Shown in pieces: positions 7,201 to 19,695 of a stretch of DNA of 64,000 nucleotides. Under the pieces are notes generated by a model. The model searched no databases, was not told where the DNA came from, and saw only the letters and a list, made by a program, of their open reading frames with translations. Where the stretch lies: NCBI GenBank assembly GCA_964237235.1, contig CAXSGY010000030.1, positions 1-64,000 of the forward strand, written 5' to 3'. The position numbers and the translations under genes were made by a program. Position 1 is the first letter of the stretch, and each line of letters starts with the position of its first letter. The stretch is from GCA-002050365 sp964237235. Lineage in GTDB: Bacteria; Acidobacteriota; Blastocatellia; Pyrinomonadales; Pyrinomonadaceae.

Positions 7201-8720
7201 TCGAGGAACTCGAAATCGAAGCCCGCGATACCAAACTCGGACCCGAAGAAGTGACGCGCGACATTCCGAACATCGGCGAAAATATGCTGCGTGATTTGGA
7301 CGAATCGGGAATTATCCGCATCGGAGCGCAGGTCAAACCCGGTTCGATTCTCGTCGGCAAAGTGACGCCGAAGGGTGAAACGCAATTAACGGCGGAAGAA
7401 AAACTGCTGCGCGCGATTTTCGGCGAAAAAGCGGGCGACGTGAAAGACGCGTCTCTGACCTGCCCGCCGGGAATTGACGGCACGGTCGTTGATGTGCAGG
7501 TTTTCACGCGCAAAGGTCAGGAAAAAGACGAGCGTTCTTTGGATATCGAAGCGATGGAAGAAGAAGATTTGCGGCGTGACCTCGAAGACGAAATCCGTAT
7601 TTTGTCGGAACAGCGCGACGAGCGAATTTTCGAGCTTTTTGAAAATCGCAAATTAAAGAGCGATTTGCTGGACGGCAAAGATGTCGTCATCAAAAAAGGC
7701 GCGAATTTAGACCGCGAAACCTTAAAAGGTATTGACACGAAAATTCTACGCAAAGCCGATGTCACCGCCGGAACGATTGATATCGCCGGTGAAATCAAGG
7801 AATACGAACAGCGTACGACGCGCCAGATCAATATTCTGAGCGACATCTATGAAGAAAAAATCACCAAATTGAAGCAGGGCGACGAATTGCCGCCGGGCGT
7901 GATCAAAATGGTGAAAGTTTTCGTGGCGATGAAGCGCAAATTGAGCGTCGGCGACAAGATGGCTGGTCGTCACGGCAACAAAGGCGTGATCGCCAGAATT
8001 TTGCCCGAAGAAGATATGCCGTATTTGCCAGACGGAACGCCGGTCGAAATCGTGCTTAATCCGCTCGGCGTGCCGTCGCGTATGAACGTCGGACAAATTC
8101 TCGAAACGCATCTCGGCTGGGCGGCGCGCGTTCTCGGACTGCATTTCGCCACGCCGGTTTTCGATGGCGCGAGCGAACGGGAAATCAAGGAATACATCGG
8201 CAAAGCGAACGAGAAATACGACGAATTAGGATTGCCGCCGTCGGTCGGACCGTCGGGCAAAACCCGTCTCTACGACGGTTTGACGGGCGAACCGTTCGAG
8301 CAGAAGGTAACCGTCGGTTACATTTATATGCTCAAACTGTCGCATCTGGTTGACGATAAGATTCACGCCCGTTCAATCGGACCATACAGCTTGATTACGC
8401 AGCAGCCTTTGGGCGGCAAAGCGCAATTCGGCGGACAGCGTTTCGGCGAAATGGAAGTGTGGGCGTTGGAAGCCTACGGCGCGGCGCATATTCTGCAAGA
8501 ATTGCTGACCTGTAAATCCGACGACGTTGCCGGACGCTCGAAAATCTACGAAACCATCGTCAAAGGCGAATCGAATTTCGAGCCGGGCATTCCCGAATCG
8601 TTCAATGTTCTCGTGCGCGAACTGCAATCGCTCTGTCTCGATGTCGAACTCATCACGGAAGACGAAATTGACATCGAAGAAGCGACGAGCGGCGTTCTCG
8701 AATTGGTCGGCGCGGATTAA
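4269..8720 (+). CDS. rpoB: RNA polymerase beta subunit, with extra cysteine-rich insert
   Basis: The 1,483-residue core subunit has all the main landmarks. The rifampicin pocket GSSQLSQFMDQTNPLSEIT lies at about residues 608-627, with unmodified sensitive-type residues. PIETPEGPNIGLI follows at about 662, GDKMAGRHGNKG near 1229, and the C-terminal clamp region contains GGKAQFGGQRFGEMEVWALEAYG. Odd feature: between YQIGNWQ (about residue 94) and QECQERGTSYSVPLKV (about 158) there is an insert of about 60 residues with four cysteine pairs (C95/C97, C110/C113, C129/C132, C143/C146). These probably bind two zinc ions. rpoC does not follow directly. Confidence 0.98.
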   Translation: MIANPLQTNTHGLGRRNSKAPTRVDFSKIYTSARIPNLIEVQRESYNRFLQMDLIPEERDMVGLQTVFQSIFPVSDFRETAMLEFVEYQIGNWQCKCGNLEGLEHLRANCKECGAKIKVDPFNPAEVLCNNCGTFNAVRPKLCSNCGEPVGLKHKHDQQECQERGTSYSVPLKVRIRLTVFDKDPETNVSTIRDIKEEDVFFGEIPLMTDNGTFIINGTERVIVSQLHRSPGVFFKGDRDTFLAKIIPYRGSWVEFEFDQKGILHARLGKRKILATIFLRALGLWLNPQIDMKTVSDNILEEVVKNAEFTNADILRRFYTTDEVSVSKGKFYVKVKPEGETSLKGMKSEEDIKDKKEVVVATGKKITASALKELRKLGIERVEVSATDFEGAIALDDVVNTETGEVILEANGELSAAKLQQIVEEGVETFSVFFPENDVIGNIILQTLRKDAISKPVDALLEIYRKMRPGDPPTVPTAYRLLEGMFFDARRFDLSRVGRLKFNIKMGRPERDDINNSLLKPSDFYEVVNYLLRMKRDSEHYTQDDIDHLGNRRVRAVGELLENQFRIGLERMERAIKEKMSIQQDMFTTMPRDLVNAKPVTAAVREFFGSSQLSQFMDQTNPLSEITHKRRLSALGPGGLSRERAGFEVRDVHPTHYGRICPIETPEGPNIGLISSLSCFARINEFGFIESPYRKVEDGRVVEYAKVINGGDTGLKPNIHIPIDEIDAANKKLKKDERQAEFEPFPFYLTAWEEDKYIIGQANIELDEKGNIVNERNAARQKGEFITADIDEIQYMDVSPKQLVSVAASLVPFLENDDANRALMGSNMQRQSVPLLRAESPYVGTGMEAVAARDSGAVVIAKRDGVVDYVDSERIIVKADHQVDGTISREVTADIYSLVKFTRSNQNTCINQRAIVEVGERVKKGQVIADGPCTDKGELALGRNVLVAFMSWRGYNFEDAILVSERLVKEDYYTSIHIEELEIEARDTKLGPEEVTRDIPNIGENMLRDLDESGIIRIGAQVKPGSILVGKVTPKGETQLTAEEKLLRAIFGEKAGDVKDASLTCPPGIDGTVVDVQVFTRKGQEKDERSLDIEAMEEEDLRRDLEDEIRILSEQRDERIFELFENRKLKSDLLDGKDVVIKKGANLDRETLKGIDTKILRKADVTAGTIDIAGEIKEYEQRTTRQINILSDIYEEKITKLKQGDELPPGVIKMVKVFVAMKRKLSVGDKMAGRHGNKGVIARILPEEDMPYLPDGTPVEIVLNPLGVPSRMNVGQILETHLGWAARVLGLHFATPVFDGASEREIKEYIGKANEKYDELGLPPSVGPSGKTRLYDGLTGEPFEQKVTVGYIYMLKLSHLVDDKIHARSIGPYSLITQQPLGGKAQFGGQRFGEMEVWALEAYGAAHILQELLTCKSDDVAGRSKIYETIVKGESNFEPGIPESFNVLVRELQSLCLDVELITEDEIDIEEATSGVLELVGAD

Positions 8721-8736
8721 AAAGCTAAATTGTAGA

Positions 8737-8776
8737 GTTCAGTTTTCAGTTGAAACCCTTCAACTGAAAACTGAAC
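8737..8776. repeat. Perfect 18-base inverted repeat after rpoB
   Basis: GTTCAGTTTTCAGTTGAA (8737-8754) and its exact reverse complement (8759-8776) flank a 4-base loop, starting 16 bases after the rpoB stop. There is no T-run, so it is not a standard terminator, though such a stable stem could slow polymerase or protect the rpoB mRNA end. It belongs to the window-wide class of short-unit inverted repeats and marks the left edge of the cassette that splits rpoB from rpoC. Confidence 0.85.
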
Positions 8777-8803
8777 TGGAACGCGACATCAGGAAATGAT
8801 GCG

Positions 8804-9247
8804 ATGAATAAAAAGTCAAAAATAATCTTGTTGATTTTGATAGTTGGTTTTTTATTTTCGCTGCCGATAATTCCTGTCAATGTCGTGCCGGAAGTCAGTA
8901 TAAGGGCGGTAGATACGGATAAAAAGCCGGTTGCCGGTATAACTATCTACCAAGATTGGCAGCATTGGACGTTTGAATCGGAAAATCATAGAGACGAAGC
9001 CGTATCGGATGAAAACGGATTCGCTGTGTTTTCAACTAAAAAAATTTGGATTTCGGCTTTTAATTTTTTATTTAATACGATTGCCGAAAACACAATAGGA
9101 TTAGTTGCTATTCACGCCAGTTCCGGTCCGACGTCCGGTTTCGGCGCGAAAGATTATTTGTCGGATAATAAATGGTGTTATCCCGAATCAAAATGTCGAG
9201 ACAGGGAAGTATCGAAAGAAGTCATTATCAAAGAGCGCGTAAAATGA
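8804..9247 (+). CDS. Membrane-anchored protein with Ig-like/regulatory-type domain
   Basis: 147 residues. An N-terminal hydrophobic segment (about residues 6-24, IILLILIVGFLFSLPIIPV) is a signal anchor or uncleaved signal peptide. After it, VSIRAVDTDKKPVAGITIYQ (about 31-50) and SDENGFAVFSTKKI resemble the beta-sandwich of carboxypeptidase-regulatory-like domains. Two cysteines near the C terminus (WCYPESKC) may form a disulfide. AGGAAATG lies upstream of the ATG. It overlaps the next gene by ATGA, so the two are probably coupled. Its base composition is AT-richer than rpoB and rpoC. The function is unknown. Confidence 0.75.
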   Translation: MNKKSKIILLILIVGFLFSLPIIPVNVVPEVSIRAVDTDKKPVAGITIYQDWQHWTFESENHRDEAVSDENGFAVFSTKKIWISAFNFLFNTIAENTIGLVAIHASSGPTSGFGAKDYLSDNKWCYPESKCRDREVSKEVIIKERVK

Positions 9248-10420
9248 TAAATCACAGCCTTAGAGATTTCTTACACAAATCCGGCGATAATCATTTTGAC
9301 GTGATCGCCGTCAAACGATTTCTGAATTCGCATTTTGTCGTGAAGGCTTCAAATATTTCAGACAATTATAATTTTTGTCAAAAAACGGAAGCAGCGTTAA
9401 AACAGTTTCAGTCGTATAAAAATTTGGCTCAAACGGGAAGAATGGACATTGAAACGTGGCGGGCAATTGGAGATGAAATAAAACCTTCGCGCTTTGAAGA
9501 ATTATTCGGAAACAGTCCGAATGTTAAAATGTTACGCTACGCAATGTTTAGTTATAAATTGCGTAGAATGTTTCCGACCGAAACTCATAAAGAGCTTATA
9601 AAATATGCTTTTCAGGAGGGCGGCGGGCAATACGGAAACGGACAAGGCGGATTATCGGCGTTGGAGACTGACGCAATTGATTATGGTAGTAAGTTGACGG
9701 ACACTTACTTCGGAACGGGCGGTTTGGTTGATATTCCGATTACTTTGTTTATCAGCGAAGCTCCGAAACACGCGATGACACCCGAAGGAATGACGGTTGA
9801 AGAGGCGATAGACGCAGCTCATGAATGGATTCAGAAAAACTCCAACAACGCGAGAAAAATCCAAAGAGAAGCTGATGAGCGATTAGAAGAAACAAGGCAA
9901 GAATTGGCGGTGCGACAGCAGCAAAGCAACGGAAAACCCGTTCCTTCGTCCGCGCCGAATCCCTATCTCGATTCGGGGAAAATGATTTCAGAGGCTCTGA
10001 CGGATTTTGGCAGGGCGTGTCATACCGTATATGGATTCGGTTTCGCCGGCGCATCACGGCTGGCAGGAATACAAAATGCCGACGGTAACGGTCAAAATGA
10101 TTGATCCTGAAACGGGAATCGTGGTTGGCGAAAATGAAACGGCAGATATTACAAAATTTATTCGAGAAGGTTTGCAACATAAGGCAGAAGAAAGCGCGCC
10201 ACCGACCGATCAGCAAAGAGAAGAAGCGACGCTTTATATGCGAGGAGCATTTTTGACGACCTTTACAAATAAGTGGTTTAAAAGAGCCGTCAAATCGGAA
10301 AGCGAAAGGCAAAAGATATACGACTTTTTGAAAACGAAAGGATGCACTTGGAGCGAAGATTTTTGGGGCGCGGAATCGCCGCAACTAAAAATTCCGAAAG
10401 GTAATGTGGAAAATATGTAA
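9244..10420 (+). pseudogene. Peptidoglycan-binding-type protein, broken by a frameshift
   Basis: Two overlapping frames make sense only when joined. Frame 1 starts at ATG 9244 (overlapping the previous stop). It encodes a peptidoglycan-binding-like region (about residues 10-75, with KTEAALKQFQSYKNLAQTGRMDIETW), then an unknown domain ending in LTDFGRACHTV. Frame 2 continues with MDSVSPAHHGWQEY at 10031 and runs to 10420. Joined, they give GRACHTV-MDSVSPAHHGWQ, resembling the H-x3-D-x2-SPxHxG-[FW]-Q motif seen in toxin-like secreted domains. One extra base around 10027-10032 explains the break. It may be a true pseudogene, a programmed shift or a sequencing error. Uninterrupted it would be about 391 residues. 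Confidence 0.7.
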
Positions 10421-10526
10421 ATCAATCTATTACTGACAACATAGAAAATTACCGCGATTATCTGATAAAAATTGAGAGTTGGCAGCACACAGGCGTTTAA
10501 CGCCGGGCGGATTTTACGGAGAAAAA

Positions 10527-14822
<4,296 letters not shown>

Positions 14823-14840
14823 TCGTTGAATTCGACTTAT

Positions 14841-14889
14841 AAACCGGAAAGGGCTGGAGAGTTTTCTCCAGCCCTTTCCGGTTTTAAAA
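14841..14889 (+). terminator. Strong terminator closing the rpo cluster
   Basis: AAACCGGAAAGGGCTGGAGA (14841-14860) pairs perfectly with its complement (14865-14884) over a 4-base loop, followed by TTTAAAAT-type sequence. A 20-bp GC-rich stem 19 bases after the rpoC stop is a convincing intrinsic terminator. Confidence 0.92.
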
Positions 14890-14960
14890 TTCAGGGACTT
14901 ATATGAGTCCGCCGCGCCGTTTCGAATATTATTACAAACTTCAATTTACGAGATAAACAA

Positions 14961-15022
14961 TCGGAATAAGTGAAAAGTGAAAGGTCATAGGTAGAAAGTT
15001 TGGCTTATCACTTTTTACTCCG
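14961..15022. repeat. Imperfect inverted repeat upstream of the MBL/rhodanese gene
   Basis: CGGAATAAGTGAAAAGTGAAA (from 14961) and TTATCACTTTTTACTCCG (15005-15022) are imperfect reverse complements with GTGAAAA units like those at 52109-52213 and 54275-54360. The rest of the gap 14890-15117 shows no gene. Confidence 0.5.
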
Positions 15023-15117
15023 AATTATTTCGCTTTACCGAATCAAATCTATACTGTTTTCTTCCTCTACACTGCGCGGTATAATAATCTGCGATTTGGG
15101 TTTTGAGGTGAAGAATT

Positions 15118-16470
15118 ATGCAATTCAAGCAATTTTATCTGGGTTGTCTGGCACACGCTTCTTATTACATCGGCTCAAAAAATGAAGCGGCGATTGTCGA
15201 TCCGCAGCGCGATGTCGAACAATATCTGGCGGAAGCCGCGGCGCATAATCAACGTATAAAGTATGTGATCGAAACGCATTTGCACGCCGATTTCGTCAGC
15301 GGACACGTTGAATTAGCGGAGAAAACCGGCGCGCAAATCGTTTATTCACGACACGCCGCAACCGAATTTCCGACGCTCAGAGTCAAAGACGGCGACGTTC
15401 TAAACATCGGAAGCGTCCGTTTGAAAATTCTCGAAACGCCCGGACACACGCCCGAAGGAATCACGATTGTCGTTGAAAACGACGATCAACCGAAAAAGAT
15501 TTTAACCGGCGACACGCTTTTTATCGGCGATGTCGGACGACCGGATTTGGCGGGCGCGAAGGGTTTTTCCGCCGTCGAAATGGCTGGATTTTTATACGAC
15601 AGCTTGCGCGAAAAAATCCTGAAATTGCCCGACGACACGGAAGTTTATCCGGCGCACGGCGCAGGTTCGCTGTGCGGCAAAAATATGTCGTCGGAGCTGT
15701 CGTCAACGCTTCGTGAACAACGCGAATCGAATTACGCTTTGCAGCCGATGGCGAAAACGGAATTCGTTAAAATGATGACGAAAAATCTTTCGGAAGCACC
15801 GGCGTATTTTCAAAAAAGCATCGCCAAAAACCTCAAAGGCGCGCCGACTCTCGAAGATTTACCGAAGCCTGCGCGTTTACCGGCGCAAACGGTAAAAGAT
15901 TTTACCGGCGTGATTTTAGATGTCAGAAACGCCGACGAATACGGCGCGATGCACGTTCCGAACGCTTTCAACATCGGACTCGGCGGGCAGTTCGCATCGT
16001 GGGCGGGAACGCTGATTGACACGGAAACGCCGGTTATTATCATCGCCGATACCGAAGACAAAGCCGTCGAAGCGGCGATGCGTCTGGCGCGCGTCGGTAT
16101 CGAATCGGTGAGAGGATTTTTGCTGATGCCGGATTGGAGTTTTGAGACGGCGAGCGTCAAACAAATTTCGGTCGAAGAAATGAACGCGCGATTGTCGAAA
16201 GACAAACATTTGCAATTCGTAGATGTGCGCCGCGCTGTTGAATTTGAAAGCGGACACGCGCCGCAAACCGTTAATCTGACCTTATCGAATCTCGAAAATT
16301 TGAGCGCGAAACTCGATGCCGAGTGTCCGACATATGTCATCTGTCAGGGCGGCTATCGTTCGAGCGCGGCGACAAGCGTTCTGGAAAGAAAAGGCTTTAA
16401 GGAAATTTATAATGTTTCCGGCGGCACGGGCGACTGGATAAAAGCCGGATTTGAAATGACGGCTGAGTGA
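15118..16470 (+). CDS. Persulfide dioxygenase-like MBL-fold protein with two rhodanese domains
   Basis: 450 residues. The N-terminal metallo-beta-lactamase domain (about 1-245) has THLHADFVSGH (about residues 53-63), the family H-x-H-x-D-x3-H motif, plus GHTPEG and a GDTLFIGDVGRPDL stretch typical of ETHE1/Blh-type persulfide dioxygenases (glutathione persulfide to sulfite). Two rhodanese domains follow. The first (about 260-345) has IIIADTEDKA where the catalytic Cys loop should be, so it looks inactive. The second (about 355-445) has CQGGYRSS with the active Cys. A GAGGTG ribosome-binding site lies before ATG 15118. It probably detoxifies or relays sulfane sulfur in the cytoplasm. Confidence 0.88.
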   Translation: MQFKQFYLGCLAHASYYIGSKNEAAIVDPQRDVEQYLAEAAAHNQRIKYVIETHLHADFVSGHVELAEKTGAQIVYSRHAATEFPTLRVKDGDVLNIGSVRLKILETPGHTPEGITIVVENDDQPKKILTGDTLFIGDVGRPDLAGAKGFSAVEMAGFLYDSLREKILKLPDDTEVYPAHGAGSLCGKNMSSELSSTLREQRESNYALQPMAKTEFVKMMTKNLSEAPAYFQKSIAKNLKGAPTLEDLPKPARLPAQTVKDFTGVILDVRNADEYGAMHVPNAFNIGLGGQFASWAGTLIDTETPVIIIADTEDKAVEAAMRLARVGIESVRGFLLMPDWSFETASVKQISVEEMNARLSKDKHLQFVDVRRAVEFESGHAPQTVNLTLSNLENLSAKLDAECPTYVICQGGYRSSAATSVLERKGFKEIYNVSGGTGDWIKAGFEMTAE

Positions 16471-16533
16471 TGAAAGGAAAATGACCGGAGCGCGAGCATC
16501 TCGGTCTGCATAGAGCGTTTGAAAAAAAGCTCG

Positions 16534-16582
16534 AAAGGCGTAAATCTCTTTCGACATCGAAAGAGATTTACGCCTTTTTATT
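16534..16582 (+). terminator. Terminator between convergent genes
   Basis: AAAGGCGTAAATCTCTTTCGA (start 16535) pairs with its complement ending at about 16576 around a 2-base loop, with a TTTTT tail. It serves the MBL/rhodanese gene and, with A-runs on the other side, possibly the convergent gene at 16638. Confidence 0.85.
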
Positions 16583-16637
16583 CAGTCCGTTACGTTTTAA
16601 CGGTAAGCAATGACGCTTGCGCTTCAATCAAAATATA

Positions 16638-18263
16638 CTAACGAACATACCAGTTTGCGGCCGGATAATCGGTATTTATGCCGAATTGGAAGCCCTGCAA
16701 CGTGCCGTCAATTGATTTTCTCGAATAAAAAGCCGTTTCTCCGGCGTTCGCGCCCGGTCGCCAAACGGCAATATCGGTTTTGCCGTCGCCGTCATAATCG
16801 CCCGGCGCGGGAATGTCGGTGGCGAGTCCGAAACTGGCTCCGAGAAAGACGTTGTTGCGCGTCAAAGTATACCAATAAAATTGACCGCTCTGGTTTCTGA
16901 GAACGGTGAAATCGGCTTTGCCGTCGCCGTCGAAATCACCCGGAACCGGCGCATCGCCCGGCGCGCCGAAATGAATATATTCCTGTCCGCCGGTCGCTTT
17001 TAACAGGTAAAAATCAGTTCCCGTATAAACGCAGAAATCGGCTTTGTTATCGCCGTCGTAATCGCCGACCACCGGACGCAGACTCGTGCCGCTACCCCAC
17101 TGCGTCGTGACGACGTTGCCGTTGATGCTGGAAATATAAATGAAATAATTCAGCGAACTCGATTTACGGTAAAAAGCGACATCGGCTTTATTGTCGCCGT
17201 CATAATCGGCAATGATTTTCGGATCGTCGCCGGTCGTGCCGAACGTCACGCCGCGGAAAGTATTGGTTTGGCTTTGAAGTATATAAAAAGCCGACTGCGC
17301 TCCGGCGCGGTAAACGGCGATGTCGTCTTTGTTGTCGCCGTCAAAATCTTCGGGAACTTCGATGTCGGTGCCGAGTCCGAACTGCACGCCGGTAAACGCG
17401 CCGGTGCCGTTGATGCTCGAATACCAGACTTTTCCGCCCGAAACTGTTCTGGTGACGACGTAATCGGTTTTGTTGTCGCCGTTGAAATCAACGTTGGCAT
17501 CGCGCGGAGTCGGTGTCGGCGTTCCGCCGCCGCCGCCGCACGGAGTCGCGGCAGAGGCTTGATTGCGCGGAACGGGCGCGGTGACGACCGTAAAATCGTT
17601 ATTGTTATTATCCGTGTCGGCGCAGCCGTTATTGTTGCGGACGGCGGCTTGCGTCGAAGTCAAAGCCGATCCGTTATTAACGGTCGTGCCGCCTTCGCCG
17701 TTGTTCGACGCGCCGTATGAAACCTCGTCAACGATGCGCAAATCGGGCAGCGTGCAGGGAGTCGCGGTCGCGCCGCAGTTAAGTCCCGTCGCCGTGTTGG
17801 TCAAAGCGATTTTTGCACTGCCCGCCGCCGCGTTGATGCCGGAAGTGGTCGCGTCCGGCGCAACCGGAAACGCGGCTCCCGCCGCGCCTGTCGGACCAAG
17901 CTGAACGAGATAATGCTGTCCGGGCTGAAGCGTGACATCGGGCAGCGCGAAGATATTTGTCGCCGTACTGCCGAAATTTCCGGCTGCTGAACCGTATTGA
18001 AGAGCTAATCCGTTGAGCGACTGCGGGTTGCCGGAGATATTAAATAATTCGACGTAATCGTTTAAATAAGTTCCCGTGCTGCCGCCGCCGCCGCCGTAAA
18101 CCTGGCTGATGACAATCGTTGTCGAAATTCGCGATTGAAAGTTCTCATTTTTGTTTGAGAGTGAATTGTTGCCTGCTTGCCCGGCTGACACGAAGTTTAT
18201 AAAGGTCGCGCTCGTGAAAATAGCCAGGACAAAAAAAACACCTAGAAAGAGTTTTCTGTTCAT
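16638..18263 (-). CDS. Secreted lamin-tail plus six-repeat VCBS-like protein
   Basis: 541 residues. It has an N-terminal signal peptide (about 1-27), then a lamin-tail-like domain (about 50-235, with NDYVELFNISGNPQSLNGLALQY and later a DTDNNNNDF block). A Pro/Thr linker (GGTPTPTPRD) leads to six repeats of about 46 residues with Ca-binding-type D-x-D-G-D-x3-D loops (FDGDNKDDIAVYR, YDGDGKTDIAVWRPG), probably a beta-propeller. The same C-terminal module ends three other proteins here. GGAGAAACA precedes the ATG at 18263. Likely extracellular or surface-bound; its ligand is unknown. Confidence 0.82.
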   Translation of the reverse strand: MNRKLFLGVFFVLAIFTSATFINFVSAGQAGNNSLSNKNENFQSRISTTIVISQVYGGGGGSTGTYLNDYVELFNISGNPQSLNGLALQYGSAAGNFGSTATNIFALPDVTLQPGQHYLVQLGPTGAAGAAFPVAPDATTSGINAAAGSAKIALTNTATGLNCGATATPCTLPDLRIVDEVSYGASNNGEGGTTVNNGSALTSTQAAVRNNNGCADTDNNNNDFTVVTAPVPRNQASAATPCGGGGGTPTPTPRDANVDFNGDNKTDYVVTRTVSGGKVWYSSINGTGAFTGVQFGLGTDIEVPEDFDGDNKDDIAVYRAGAQSAFYILQSQTNTFRGVTFGTTGDDPKIIADYDGDNKADVAFYRKSSSLNYFIYISSINGNVVTTQWGSGTSLRPVVGDYDGDNKADFCVYTGTDFYLLKATGGQEYIHFGAPGDAPVPGDFDGDGKADFTVLRNQSGQFYWYTLTRNNVFLGASFGLATDIPAPGDYDGDGKTDIAVWRPGANAGETAFYSRKSIDGTLQGFQFGINTDYPAANWYVR

Positions 18264-18479
18264 TGTTTCTCCTGTAATTATTTAGTTGTGAACTGTCGGT
18301 TTTCCGCATTCTTCAAACAGACTTTAATAGTGATGCTCGGCTGTTTGTGGGAGAAATGCGGTTAGATTGCAGTGCATCATAACATAAAGAAATTCAAACT
18401 GTGTTGGATAAATCCAAAATTTACTTTCATAAATGATTTTTTTTGCTACAATACCGAATTACAAAGCGAGGTTTCCCAA

Positions 18480-19589
18480 ATGCAATCGAAAATGATTTTT
18501 CTTGTGCTGTTTTTTAGCACGAGTTTAACCGTCAATTTTTTCGCGCAGGACAAAAAGGAAGACGCGGACGAAGTTTTGCGCGTTGATACGCAGCTCATAG
18601 ATATTCCGGTCGTGATTACCGATAAAACGGGCAAGCCGGTTTTGAATTTGAAGCCGAATAATTTCGTTGTTTACGAAGACGGCAAGCCGCAGCAGGTCGC
18701 CGATTTTTCGGCGACGAACGCGCCGTTTGAAGTCGCTTTGCTGCTCGACACGAGCGGCTCGACGCGCTCGGATTTGGCTTTGATTCAACGCGCCGCCGAA
18801 AGTTTTATCGCGTCTTTGCGTCCCGGCGACCGCGTTTCGGTGATCGGATTTACGACCGCCAAACGCGATAATAAAATGACTGCCGTCAGCGAAGTTTTAA
18901 GCAATCTGACCGACGACCGCGTGAAATTGAAAACCGTTTTAGCAGAAGTTAAAACCAGCAACGGCACGCCGTATTACGACGGACTCGAACAAGTTGTCGA
19001 ACAAATTTTCAGCCAAAAACCGAAGGATGAATTTCGCGGCAGACGCGCTCTGGTCGCCCTGACCGACGGCGTTGATTCGACGAGCGTCGCCGATTTTGCG
19101 GACGTGCGCGGGCAATTCGAGCAGGCGGGCATCGTTTCGTATTTTATACAGGTTGATACGCGCGAATTTTTCGAGGACAATCTTTTGGGCGACTGCGAAG
19201 GTGCGATGCGGTTTTCAAACGCGCAGATCCGCCGCTATTACCGAACGTTTTACCCGAAATCGAAGATAGAAAAAGTCGCCGGTTTTTGTCAGCTCGGAGA
19301 TTTCGAGCGGCTCGACATCAGCAAACAACTGTACGAATTAGCCGACGCGGAAATGCAGACGCTGGCGCAAACCTCGGGCGGCAAGGTTTTTCCCGTCGGC
19401 GATTTGTCCGAAGCGCGCACGGCTTTCGCCAAAGTCGCGCAGGAAATCGGCACGAAATACAGTCTCGGCTATTATTCGTCGAACGAAAAACGCGACGGCA
19501 CTTACCGCAAAATTAAAGTCGAGCTAAAAGGCGTTCCCGCCGGCGCGACGGTTCGCGCCCGTGAAGGCTACAGCGCGCCTGCTAATTAG
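18480..19589 (+). CDS. VWFA domain protein of the acidobacterial type
   Basis: 369 residues from ATG 18480, chosen because a signal peptide follows at once (MIFLVLFFSTSLTVNFFA) and GAGG lies upstream. A longer ORF to 18372 has no start support. After LRVDTQLIDIPVVITDKTGK comes a von Willebrand A domain with the MIDAS motif DTSGSTRSD (about residues 83-91) and ALTDGVDSTS. The end RKIKVELKGVPAGATVRAREGY matches the family described as VWFA-related from Acidobacteria. A secreted or periplasmic metal-dependent binding protein; the partner is unknown. Confidence 0.88.
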   Translation: MQSKMIFLVLFFSTSLTVNFFAQDKKEDADEVLRVDTQLIDIPVVITDKTGKPVLNLKPNNFVVYEDGKPQQVADFSATNAPFEVALLLDTSGSTRSDLALIQRAAESFIASLRPGDRVSVIGFTTAKRDNKMTAVSEVLSNLTDDRVKLKTVLAEVKTSNGTPYYDGLEQVVEQIFSQKPKDEFRGRRALVALTDGVDSTSVADFADVRGQFEQAGIVSYFIQVDTREFFEDNLLGDCEGAMRFSNAQIRRYYRTFYPKSKIEKVAGFCQLGDFERLDISKQLYELADAEMQTLAQTSGGKVFPVGDLSEARTAFAKVAQEIGTKYSLGYYSSNEKRDGTYRKIKVELKGVPAGATVRAREGYSAPAN

Positions 19590-19590
19590 C

Positions 19591-19665
19591 GGTAAATGGT
19601 AAACGGCAAGTGGTAAGTGTTAGATTCAAATTTAATACTTACCACTTACCGTTTACCATTTACCA
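19591..19665. repeat. Inverted-unit repeat filling the gap before deoB
   Basis: The left arm 19591-19623 (units GGTAAATGGTAAACGG) and right arm about 19634-19665 (units ACTTACCGTTTACCATTT) are close reverse complements. The element begins right after the VWFA stop and ends about 30 bases before the deoB ATG. The sequence CGTTTACTACTCAAAAATT continues the same unit style up to the start codon. The unit also appears inside the gene at 46040. Confidence 0.85.
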
Positions 19666-19695
19666 CTCAAAATTATCGTTTACTACTCAAAAATT

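Noticed and set aside
8737..8776. Standard terminator after rpoB
   Set aside because: The stem is perfect but AT-rich with no T-run, and it has the style of the other unit repeats.
10479..10526. TTG start 16 codons upstream for rpoC
   Set aside because: No ribosome-binding site, and the peptide MAAHRRLTPGGFYGEK is unlike beta-prime N termini; ATG 10527 has ACGGAG upstream.
8721..10526. Insertion sequence or prophage between rpoB and rpoC
   Set aside because: No transposase, integrase, terminal repeats or target duplications were visible; it looks like a cassette of non-mobile genes.
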